A stretch of 8,094 bases of DNA. It comes from Candidatus Aminicenantota bacterium. GTDB taxonomy: Bacteria; Acidobacteriota; Aminicenantia; Aminicenantales; Aminicenantaceae. Where the stretch lies: NCBI GenBank assembly GCA_030614645.1, contig JAUWTR010000048.1, positions 1 to 8,094 of the forward strand, in the 5' to 3' direction. Below are positions 1 through 5,730 of this stretch, piece by piece. Position 1 is the first letter of the stretch, and each line of letters starts with the position of its first letter. Under the pieces are notes generated by a model. That model did no database searches. It worked only from the letters and a program-made list of their open reading frames with translations, and was not told where the DNA came from. The translations under genes and the position numbers were made by a program.

Positions 1-19
1 CTATTCCTAATATTTACAA

Positions 20-25
20 GGGAGG
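20..25 (+). promoter_or_regulatory. Ribosome binding site for the creatininase-family gene
   Basis: A GGGAGG Shine-Dalgarno sequence lies 7 bases before a GTG codon at position 33. It decides the start: GTG here rather than a later ATG. This start also puts a clean signal peptide at the N terminus. Confidence 0.85.
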
Positions 26-32
26 AAAACCA

Positions 33-797
33 GTGAAATTAAAAAACACTTTTTTATTTATTCTTATGGCTTTCTTTTTAATTTCTGTAATGTATTTATC
101 AGCTGAAAACAAGGAAGTGCCAACCACCAGAGAGATGAATCTAATCTCCTGGCAGGAATTTCAAGAGATAGTTCCCGAAAAAATTGAAACTGTTTTGCTG
201 CCGGTAGGGTCGCTTGAACCACATGGTGTTATTCCCAATGGAACAGATAATCTTTGCCCTCAGGCTATGAGTAGAGCAATTGCCGTACGCTTAAATGCGA
301 TGATCGCCCCCACACTTAATTATGGAGTTACCCCTGAAATGAAAGCTTTTCCTGGCGCGGTTTCAATCACAGAGGAGGCTTATAGTCCTTTTGTCAGAGA
401 TATCCTGAAGTCTTTAGCTGATAATAAATTCAAGAACATCATTATACTGAACGGACATGGGGGAAACACAGCTCAGCTACATGAAGTCGTAGCCTATGTG
501 TCAAATCTTTGCAGGGTAAGGATTCTGGTAGTTAATTGGTGGAGTCTTGTTTTACAACAAACCCAGGAGGTTTTTGGAGAAGACGGCGGCCATGCTGGGA
601 ATAATGAAACAGCTTATGTTCAAGCTGTCGTACCTGAACACATTCATCCGGAACGATATGATCATGATATGGCTACTGTTAATGCTATAGCTAATTCCTG
701 GTTTGCAGTACCTGTGCCTTCTTCAATAGGGCTTTATAAGAAGGGGCAGGGATACCCTACTTTTGATAAAAAACAGGCAGAGGAATATTTCAATTAG
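33..797 (+). CDS. Exported creatininase-family metallohydrolase, cut short by an in-frame TAG
   Basis: The 254-residue product belongs to the creatininase (creatinine amidohydrolase) family, whose members use divalent metals to hydrolyse cyclic or linear amide bonds. Metal-site motifs are visible: LEPHG (E62, H64), GTD (D72), NGHGGN (H142) and GGHAGNNET (H187, E192). True creatininases carry a metal-binding Glu two residues after the third-motif His; here that residue is Gly, so creatinine is an unlikely substrate and a formamide- or peptide-type amide is as plausible. Residues 1-24 look like a Sec signal peptide (basic start, hydrophobic stretch 7-22, probable cut after LSA), placing the enzyme outside the cytoplasm; no lipobox Cys is present. 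The GTG start is supported by GGGAGG 7 bases upstream. From the first metal Glu to the stop is about 190 residues, shorter than my recollection of the family (about 225). The reading frame continues beyond the TAG (see 798-869), so the gene may be a recent pseudogene or contain a sequence error. Family call firm; substrate unknown. Confidence 0.88.
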   Translation: MKLKNTFLFILMAFFLISVMYLSAENKEVPTTREMNLISWQEFQEIVPEKIETVLLPVGSLEPHGVIPNGTDNLCPQAMSRAIAVRLNAMIAPTLNYGVTPEMKAFPGAVSITEEAYSPFVRDILKSLADNKFKNIIILNGHGGNTAQLHEVVAYVSNLCRVRILVVNWWSLVLQQTQEVFGEDGGHAGNNETAYVQAVVPEHIHPERYDHDMATVNAIANSWFAVPVPSSIGLYKKGQGYPTFDKKQAEEYFN

Positions 798-869
798 GTG
801 AATAACCGGGTAGCGGAATTGATAGAAGATATTATCAGAAAGTGGGATAAGGCTAAAATTTATAATTAA
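798..869 (+). pseudogene. Stranded C-terminal segment of the creatininase-family gene after the amber stop
   Basis: Straight after the TAG at 795-797, the same frame stays open for 23 codons to a TAA at 867-869. The translation (VNNRVAELIEDIIRKWDKAK, then IYN) is an amphipathic helix that continues the one started by residues 246-254 before the stop, and it resembles the Leu-Ala-Glu-Leu-Ile type ending of creatininase-family proteins. With it the protein would be about 278 residues, nearer the family's usual size. No ribosome binding site precedes it, so it is unlikely to be a separate gene. Most likely a nonsense mutation or base-call error; translational readthrough is possible but unsupported. 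Confidence 0.6.
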
Positions 870-884
870 TGGAACTATTTATAC

Positions 885-1319
885 CTAACTGCGAGCAAGA
901 AATCCTTCTATAGTTTCTACTAATTTTTGCGGGTCTACAGGTTTTTCCAGGTAAGCATCCGGGGCAGCATCGATTCCCAAGACTTTTTTCTTCCTATCAG
1001 CTAAATTTTTATCAAACATCATGCTTTTTACGTCAACTCCCGTTATTTGCGAAGAACCGCTTATGACTATTACGGGAATATTTTGAAATTCTTCTTTCTT
1101 TTTTATACGATTAAAAAACGTCATTCCACCCTCTTCCGGCATAATCAAATCCAGGAGGATCACATCAGGTTTTGTTTCCAATATTTTTTCCATTGCTTCT
1201 AATCCATCGCAGGCACAAATGGCCTTCATTTTATGATCATCCAAAATCGCAGAAATGAATTCTCTTTGCGCTAGTTCATCATCTACTACTAAAGCAGTTT
1301 TACTTTCGAGAATACTCAT
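885..1319 (-). CDS. Single-domain response regulator (CheY-like receiver)
   Basis: The 144-residue protein is one receiver domain with no output domain. Visible phosphorylation-site residues are the acidic pair D13/D14 after a hydrophobic strand (ALVV), the phospho-acceptor D57 in VILLDLIMP, the switch Ser S87 in VIVISGSS, and K126 in the LEKP motif. D57 to S87 is 30 residues, as in CheY, but S87 to K126 is 39 residues against 22 in CheY. The extra stretch of about 17 residues (roughly 91-118, rich in Lys, Asp and Met) falls in the beta4-alpha4 region that usually contacts partners. The ATG start has GGGAGG 6 bases upstream. It lies 69 bp downstream of the histidine kinase gene on the same strand, so that kinase is the likely phosphodonor. 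Without an output domain it probably acts by protein contact or phosphorelay. A promoter-like site in the gap suggests it can also be transcribed separately. Confidence 0.92.
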   Translation of the reverse strand: MSILESKTALVVDDELAQREFISAILDDHKMKAICACDGLEAMEKILETKPDVILLDLIMPEEGGMTFFNRIKKKEEFQNIPVIVISGSSQITGVDVKSMMFDKNLADRKKKVLGIDAAPDAYLEKPVDPQKLVETIEGFLARS

Positions 1320-1324
1320 TAAAA

Positions 1325-1330
1325 CCTCCC
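1325..1330 (-). promoter_or_regulatory. Ribosome binding site of the receiver gene
   Basis: On the minus strand this is GGGAGG, 5 to 6 bases before the ATG at 1317-1319 once the TTTTA spacer is counted. It supports the chosen start of the receiver protein. Confidence 0.8.
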
Positions 1331-1353
1331 AGATTTAAATAATTAACATATAA

Positions 1354-1382
1354 AAAATAATTGCAGGAAAACAAATTGTCAA
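1354..1382 (-). promoter_or_regulatory. Probable sigma-70-type promoter for the receiver gene
   Basis: On the minus strand, a perfect TTGACA (complement of 1377-1382) is followed after exactly 17 bases by TATTTT (complement of 1354-1359), which matches 4 of 6 consensus -10 bases. The -35 box begins 6 bp after the kinase stop codon, and the start point predicted from this spacing falls roughly 30 bases upstream of the receiver ATG. The receiver could therefore be expressed independently of the kinase. AT-rich intergenic DNA yields chance matches, but the perfect -35 box and ideal spacing make this better than background. Confidence 0.5.
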
Positions 1383-1388
1383 TAAAAA

Positions 1389-3161
1389 TTATTTTCCTGT
1401 GGGCAGCTCAATGGTAAAAGTTGTGCCTTTTCCCTGTGTAGAATCGCATTTGATGCTGCCCCCATGCTCTCTTATAATTGATTGGGTTACACTCAATCCC
1501 AATCCGGTTCCTTGTGATCCTTTTGTGCTGAAGAATTCTTTAAATAATTTTTTTTGGTTCTCTTCACTAATTCCGTGACCATTGTCAATTACACGGTATC
1601 CGAACAAAGGCTTCCCCTTTTTTTTAAATGTTTCTATTTTGATTTCGCCTTTGCTGCTTTGGCATGCATCCAAGGCGTTTGAGGTAAGATTCAACAAGCA
1701 GCGAAATATATTCTTTTTATCGATCTTGACCTGACCAATTGTTTCGTCATATTGAGTTGTTATTTTTGCCTTTTTCTCTTTTACTTTTTCGTCTAATATT
1801 TCTACAATCTCTGTCACAATCTTATGCGGATAGCACTTGGAATATTCCGGTTCACGTTTTTTTGAAATAGTTAACATATCAAATACCAGGTCTCTGATGC
1901 GTGCGCTGCCCTGTTTAGTAATTTCCCAGCCTTTTTTTAGCAGATCAGGATTGTTATCGCGAAATCCTTTGTCAACAATATATTCTCCGCCTTTTAAGGC
2001 ATTCGTTATATTCTTGATACAATGTGCCAAACCGGCTACGGTGCGCCCAATAGTCGCTAAACGTTCAGCCTGAATGCGTTTTTCGATCAACTGAGCTCTT
2101 TCAATTGTGATTGCTGCTACATTAGCAAAACTTTCAAGAAGAGAAATATCTTCATTATCGTAGTCTTCATTATTCCTCCGGTTGAGCACTTCAACAACTC
2201 CGATAATATGATCTTTTACCTGTAAAGGGCTTGCTATCAGATTGCGTGTTGTAAACCCGGATCCCTTATCGATTTTTTTGAATATGCCGGAGTCCTTAAC
2301 TTCTGCTTGATTGATGAATGTCGATTTTCCCGATAATACCACAGATCCGGCAACCCCTGCTCCAATAGGAACCTCAAATTTTTTCACTTCTGTTCCCTTT
2401 TCTCCATAAGCGATTTCAAATCGCAGCACATCATCTTTGCGCAGCAGTAAGGAACTTGCTTCTGAATCCAGCAACTCAGCTGCGGTGACAACAATAAAAT
2501 TAAGAAGGTCAGGCAGGTCTCTTGCGGAATTAACCTCTTTAGCAAGGTCAAGCAAGGTATTTCTCTGATAAAGTTTATACCTGCAATGATCAAATAGCTG
2601 CTCATTTTTAACCAGAAGAGCAATATTATTAGAAATATTTTTTAATTTATTTGTATCTTGCGAAATAAAATCCCGGCTGGAAGATCTATTGATGATTTCT
2701 ATAACACCGAGACATTTTTCTTCCAGCATAAGAGGAGCGGCAATCATTTTATAATTATCAAGTATTAATTCCGGTTGGGAGGTATTATTAAATTGATTAT
2801 CATGTTTAACATCATTGGCGCATATGACTTTTTGCTCATTGAAAATCGAACCGCAAACACCTTTCCCGGGAGTAAATGAGGATGTTTTAATCTCATGGGA
2901 TTTAATTCCGGAGGCTGTTGCTAACTCGAGACGGTTTATTTGTTGATTAAAAATATATAACAGGCAGCCATCTGCTTTAAAGGTAGCTAACAAAGTATTG
3001 GCTACTGCTTCCAAGGAATCTGGAGTTTTAACAAGTCTGTTTTTATGGGGGAATAATAGGGATTGCCTTTTAGTCTTGCTGAGGTTTTTATTCATTTTTG
3101 TTAAATCTTGCTTTCTCGGCTTCTTTATAATGATATTACGGAACAAAACGGATAAAATCAA
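1389..3161 (-). CDS. Cytosolic sensor histidine kinase with two GAF domains
   Basis: The 590-residue protein has, in order, a basic N-terminal stretch (1-47), a GAF domain (about 50-188), a second GAF domain (about 203-358), a dimerisation/phospho-acceptor helix pair (about 363-435) and a HATPase_c domain (about 445-588). The H-box is GLAHCIKN with H380 as phospho-acceptor. ATP-binding motifs are the N-box NLTSNALDA (N491, N495), DNGHG (526-530), LFKEFFSTKG (539-548) and GTGLGLS (551-557). No transmembrane segment is visible, so it should sense a cytoplasmic ligand or redox/metabolic state through the GAF domains. The residue after H380 is Cys where HisKA kinases normally have Glu or Asp. The start is uncertain: the longest form uses TTG at 3161 with a weak GGGGA 7 bases upstream, while an ATG at 3095 (568 residues) keeps every domain but has no clear ribosome site. 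It is divergent from the transporter gene and upstream of the receiver gene, its likely partner. Confidence 0.93.
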   Translation of the reverse strand: MILSVLFRNIIIKKPRKQDLTKMNKNLSKTKRQSLLFPHKNRLVKTPDSLEAVANTLLATFKADGCLLYIFNQQINRLELATASGIKSHEIKTSSFTPGKGVCGSIFNEQKVICANDVKHDNQFNNTSQPELILDNYKMIAAPLMLEEKCLGVIEIINRSSSRDFISQDTNKLKNISNNIALLVKNEQLFDHCRYKLYQRNTLLDLAKEVNSARDLPDLLNFIVVTAAELLDSEASSLLLRKDDVLRFEIAYGEKGTEVKKFEVPIGAGVAGSVVLSGKSTFINQAEVKDSGIFKKIDKGSGFTTRNLIASPLQVKDHIIGVVEVLNRRNNEDYDNEDISLLESFANVAAITIERAQLIEKRIQAERLATIGRTVAGLAHCIKNITNALKGGEYIVDKGFRDNNPDLLKKGWEITKQGSARIRDLVFDMLTISKKREPEYSKCYPHKIVTEIVEILDEKVKEKKAKITTQYDETIGQVKIDKKNIFRCLLNLTSNALDACQSSKGEIKIETFKKKGKPLFGYRVIDNGHGISEENQKKLFKEFFSTKGSQGTGLGLSVTQSIIREHGGSIKCDSTQGKGTTFTIELPTGK

Positions 3162-3214
3162 GGAGAATTCCCCGATAATTTGTTATACTGAGATTCTGAT
3201 AATAGAAACAGGGC

Positions 3215-3246
3215 TGGACAAAACTAGAGATGAATTTTACTATAAT
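3215..3246 (+). promoter_or_regulatory. Possible promoter of the MFS transporter gene
   Basis: TGGACA (3215-3220, one base off TTGACA) is followed after 17 bases by TACTAT (3238-3243, 4 of 6 consensus), or after 20 bases by a perfect TATAAT (3241-3246). Neither pairing is ideal: one has a weak -10 box, the other too long a spacer. A transcript from here would carry a leader of about 90 bases. Confidence 0.35.
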
Positions 3247-3290
3247 ATTTGGGATGGAAGTGAGCAGCTGGGATTGGGATTAAAAATAGT

Positions 3291-3307
3291 GGGGATCGCT
3301 CTTCCCC
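3291..3307 (+). promoter_or_regulatory. Small inverted repeat in the transporter leader
   Basis: GGGGA (3291-3295) and TCCCC (3303-3307) pair perfectly around a 7-base loop, about 37 bases before the transporter ATG. No T-run follows, so it is not an intrinsic terminator. It could be a leader hairpin or a short operator half-site pair; it could also be chance. Confidence 0.3.
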
Positions 3308-3330
3308 GGAAAGGAAACTTACAATATATT

Positions 3331-3337
3331 AGGAGGG
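3331..3337 (+). promoter_or_regulatory. Ribosome binding site of the MFS transporter gene
   Basis: AGGAGGG lies 6 bases before the ATG at 3344. It fixes the start over in-frame alternatives such as the ATG three codons later. It also ends the series of GGA triplets in the leader. Confidence 0.85.
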
Positions 3338-3343
3338 AATGTA

Positions 3344-4525
3344 ATGAAAAAGATGACGGCGGTTGTGGCCTTAATGGCGGTTTTTACTCTAGCAGTTTGT
3401 TTTATCATTCTTGGAGCGATTTCAGTCGAATTAATGGAGTCGCTTGATATCAATGAGAGTAAATTAGGCACACTGGTAATGGGGCTATTTCTTACCAGTT
3501 GCATTGTCCAGCTTTTAATCGGCCCTTTGGTGGATAAGGTTGGTTATAAACCAGTTGCAATACTTGGATTTATTATTACCAGTGCTAGTTTGTTTTTATT
3601 GGCGTTTGCAGCGAGTTTTGGAGGAGCTTTGTTTGCCTGCATTTTGTTGGGTGTCGGTGCTATGTCTTTAAATACTGTCGGAAATACTCTCATTCCGATC
3701 GTGCTTTTTGAAGGTAAGGATCCGGCGCGTGCCAGTAATTTCGGCAATGCGTTTTTTGGATTGGGATATGTGCTTACTCCGTTTCTTATTGTTTTTTTCC
3801 TCAGGTATCTTAATTTAAATTACAGTACTTCCTTATCGATTCTCGGGGTGCTAGTGCTGACCTTCCTGATCTTTGCTCTGACTGCTAGCTATCCCCAGGT
3901 TTCTACCGGGTATAAATTTTCCATGGCCCTTAAACTTTTAAGTAAAAGTGCGGTTTTAATAGCGGCGCTGGCATTATTCTGCTATATGGCTTTAGAGATA
4001 TCCATGGGCACCTGGATTAGAAAGCTTATGGAACAGCTATACGGAGGGAGTGCGAATCCGAAAGCGGCCTGGGCAGCCGGGTTGGTATTAACTTTATTCG
4101 GCATTGCTATGATGGCTGGCCGGTTTTTTACCTCAACAATCAAGAATGTAACTGCAATCGGAACAAAAGTAATTTCTGTTATGGCGCTGGTTTCATTAGG
4201 AGCTATCGTGCTTATGATCGTTGCTAATAGCCCGGTTTTGGCCATTATTGCTATTGTTCTCGCTGGCTTGGCTTTCGCGCCTATTTTCCCAACCATTGTG
4301 GGAGTTACTTTTGCGAAATTTGATTCCAGTCTCTACGGCAGTATTTTTGGTATTATTTTTGCGGTCGGTTTGCTGGGTGGAACATTTGTCCCGAAATTTA
4401 TCGGCAGCTTAAGTGTCGGCTCGACTGTACAGCAGAGCCTGCCTCTTGCAGCTGCTATGGCGGCCTTATTATTTATTATTGCTTTAATTTTGGGGAAGAC
4501 AGGAAAAGAGAGAGAATCAAAATAG
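3344..4525 (+). CDS. MFS transporter, fucose-permease (FHS)-like
   Basis: The 393-residue protein is an integral inner-membrane carrier of the major facilitator superfamily, with about 12 hydrophobic segments and the usual central loop (about 183-200). The MFS signature between helices 2 and 3 is present as GPLVDKVGYK (60-69), with D64 and G67. The stretch YMALEISMGTW (214-224) resembles the Tyr/Glu/Gly/Trp pattern of helix 7 in the fucose:H+ symporter (FHS) group, and GIAMMAGR (253-260) fits helix 8 of the same group. That suggests a proton-coupled sugar or small polar solute importer, but the substrate cannot be read from sequence. The C terminus is short and charged (KTGKERESK). The ATG has a strong AGGAGGG ribosome site. 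It appears monocistronic: divergent from the kinase gene and convergent with the wecB-type gene. No catabolic gene lies beside it to suggest a substrate. Confidence 0.9.
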   Translation: MKKMTAVVALMAVFTLAVCFIILGAISVELMESLDINESKLGTLVMGLFLTSCIVQLLIGPLVDKVGYKPVAILGFIITSASLFLLAFAASFGGALFACILLGVGAMSLNTVGNTLIPIVLFEGKDPARASNFGNAFFGLGYVLTPFLIVFFLRYLNLNYSTSLSILGVLVLTFLIFALTASYPQVSTGYKFSMALKLLSKSAVLIAALALFCYMALEISMGTWIRKLMEQLYGGSANPKAAWAAGLVLTLFGIAMMAGRFFTSTIKNVTAIGTKVISVMALVSLGAIVLMIVANSPVLAIIAIVLAGLAFAPIFPTIVGVTFAKFDSSLYGSIFGIIFAVGLLGGTFVPKFIGSLSVGSTVQQSLPLAAAMAALLFIIALILGKTGKERESK

Positions 4526-4635
4526 GGTTTGATTACAAACAGACTCTTGCGGTAGGAGATTTGAGGGAAGTATAGAAGTGAAGCTTATATATATGCTTGG
4601 GAAAATCTTGGAGCAGAAAGGATTACATAAAATTT
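4526..4635. other. Convergent intergenic gap without a clear terminator
   Basis: The transporter and wecB-type genes converge on this 110 bp gap. A 5-bp stem GTTTG/CAAAC with a 4-base loop (4527-4540) follows the transporter stop, and a weak AAGC/GCTT pair flanks a TA run (4581-4598). Neither is GC-rich or followed by a T-run, so no intrinsic terminator is called. No gene is supported in the gap. Confidence 0.5.
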
Positions 4636-5730
4636 TCAAACAGGAAGTTTTTTCTGATTTGTCAGGGTAGAAATAATTCTTTCTGAAGCTTTTCCATCTC
4701 CGAATGGATTTATCCAATTTACAGTTGTTCTTTTCATGTGATCTTCAACCGCAGTCTCGATTTTATCTGGGTCGGCTCCTGTCAGGATATTCATCCCATC
4801 TTTTAATGTCTCCGGCCTCTCAGTGTTATCCCTTACTGTGATGCAGGGAGTTTTGAGTATGCAGGCTTCTTCCTGTAAACCGCCTGAATCTGTAAAAATA
4901 ATTTTTGCTCCTTCTTCAAGTTGGAGAAATTCAAGAAATCCTAATGGTTTGATGATCGTAATATTTTCAGGGACTTTAAGGGAGAATTGTTGTATTCGGG
5001 TCTCTGTTCTTGGATGGATTGGAAATATGGTTTTATAATGCCTATATTTACGGCCTGCTTTTTCAACTCCTTTTAAAATCGCCTCCAGCCTATCTTTGCT
5101 ATCGACATTTTCAGCACGATGGCATGTTAATAGGAAATAATTTTTCTTTTTTAGTTTCAGTTGGGTCATGATGTTGCTATTTTTTTTTGCGAACTTTACA
5201 TTTTCCAAGACAGCATCGACTATAGTGTTACCAGATAAGATGATCAATTTATTTATTTTTTCCAGTTCTAGATTTTTTACAGCTTCCTTGGTGGGTGCAA
5301 ATAAATAATCAGATAAATGATCTGTAATGATCCGGTTTGATTCTTCGATCATATTCAGGTCATGGCTTCGTAGTCCTGCTTCGTGATGTCCCACCAGAAT
5401 CCCAAGATTCTTGGCTGCTACGGCTCCGGCCAAGACTGAATTTGTATCACCTTGAACGATTGCGATGTCTGGTTTTTCATGGACCAGTATATCTTTTATA
5501 TTATTGATCATGACTTTGAGTTGATTGCTGCTGGTTTTTTCTCCTGATTTAAGATTGTATTGAGGAGGTTCCAAATCAAGTTCCTTAAAAAAAATCCTAT
5601 CCATTGCAAATGAATAATGCTGCCCTGTGTGAAGAATTAAATGGGGGATTTTATTTCTGACGCAGCACCTGATGATGGGGCTCATTTTAATAATTTCAGG
5701 TCGGGTTCCGATAATTATGGCAAGTTTCAT
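4636..5730 (-). CDS. wecB: Non-hydrolysing UDP-N-acetylglucosamine 2-epimerase
   Basis: The 364-residue cytosolic enzyme has full family length and interconverts UDP-GlcNAc and UDP-ManNAc for surface-glycan synthesis. Family motifs run throughout: IIGTRPEIIKMSPI (6-19), HTGQHY (34-39), QGDTNS (93-98, D95), HHEAGLRS (115-122, E117), EESNR (129-133, E130), CHRAEN (203-208, H204), PIHPRT (237-242), PLGFLEFL (262-269) and TDSGGLQEEA (280-289), then a late ERPET sugar-nucleotide site (304-308). D95, E117, E130 and H204 correspond to catalytic positions D95, E117, E131 and H213 of E. coli WecB as I recall them. H116 replaces the usual Val/Ile before E117. The start ATG overlaps the preceding glycosyltransferase stop by 4 bp (ATGA) and has no evident ribosome site, so translation is probably coupled. 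A paralogue acting on a UDP-diacetamido-glucuronate (WbpI type) cannot be excluded. It is the last gene of the three-gene minus-strand run seen here. Confidence 0.95.
   Translation of the reverse strand: MKLAIIIGTRPEIIKMSPIIRCCVRNKIPHLILHTGQHYSFAMDRIFFKELDLEPPQYNLKSGEKTSSNQLKVMINNIKDILVHEKPDIAIVQGDTNSVLAGAVAAKNLGILVGHHEAGLRSHDLNMIEESNRIITDHLSDYLFAPTKEAVKNLELEKINKLIILSGNTIVDAVLENVKFAKKNSNIMTQLKLKKKNYFLLTCHRAENVDSKDRLEAILKGVEKAGRKYRHYKTIFPIHPRTETRIQQFSLKVPENITIIKPLGFLEFLQLEEGAKIIFTDSGGLQEEACILKTPCITVRDNTERPETLKDGMNILTGADPDKIETAVEDHMKRTTVNWINPFGDGKASERIISTLTNQKKLPV

Larger units (their letters stand above)
3162..3343. other. Divergent intergenic region between kinase and transporter genes
   Basis: These 182 bp hold the start signals of both flanking genes. 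On the plus strand there is a possible promoter (3215-3246), then a purine-rich leader with repeated GGGAT/GGA and a short hairpin (3291-3307) before the transporter's ribosome site. For the kinase on the minus strand, TATAAC (complement of 3182-3187) could be a -10 box just upstream of the TTG start, but no convincing -35 box sits at the right distance. I see no small gene here. Confidence 0.6.

Noticed and set aside
795..797. TAG read as pyrrolysine or as a reassigned sense codon
   Set aside because: The receiver and transporter genes also end in TAG at natural C termini, and this protein is not a methylamine methyltransferase. A mutation or sequencing error explains it more simply.
3182..3189. 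TATACT on the plus strand and TATAAC on the minus strand as paired divergent -10 boxes
   Set aside because: They overlap, and neither has a recognisable -35 box 16-18 bases upstream, so they are mentioned only in the intergenic description.
2998..3447. 149-codon plus-strand open frame spanning the intergenic region
   Set aside because: It overlaps the kinase 5' end on the opposite strand and the transporter start in another frame, and its translation is low-complexity Phe/Leu then Gly/Ser with no recognisable domain.
3982..4296. 104-codon minus-strand open frame inside the transporter gene
   Set aside because: It is the antisense of membrane-helix codons, and its Ala/Ile/Thr-rich translation is what such antisense typically gives.
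4527..4540. GTTTG-ATTA-CAAAC hairpin as a terminator after the transporter
   Set aside because: The stem is only 5 bp and AT-rich, and no T-run follows on the plus strand, so it is too weak to call.
4517..4717. 66-codon minus-strand open frame at the end of the wecB-type gene
   Set aside because: It overlaps the epimerase C-terminal coding region in another frame, has no ribosome site and resembles nothing. The epimerase ends normally at 4636.
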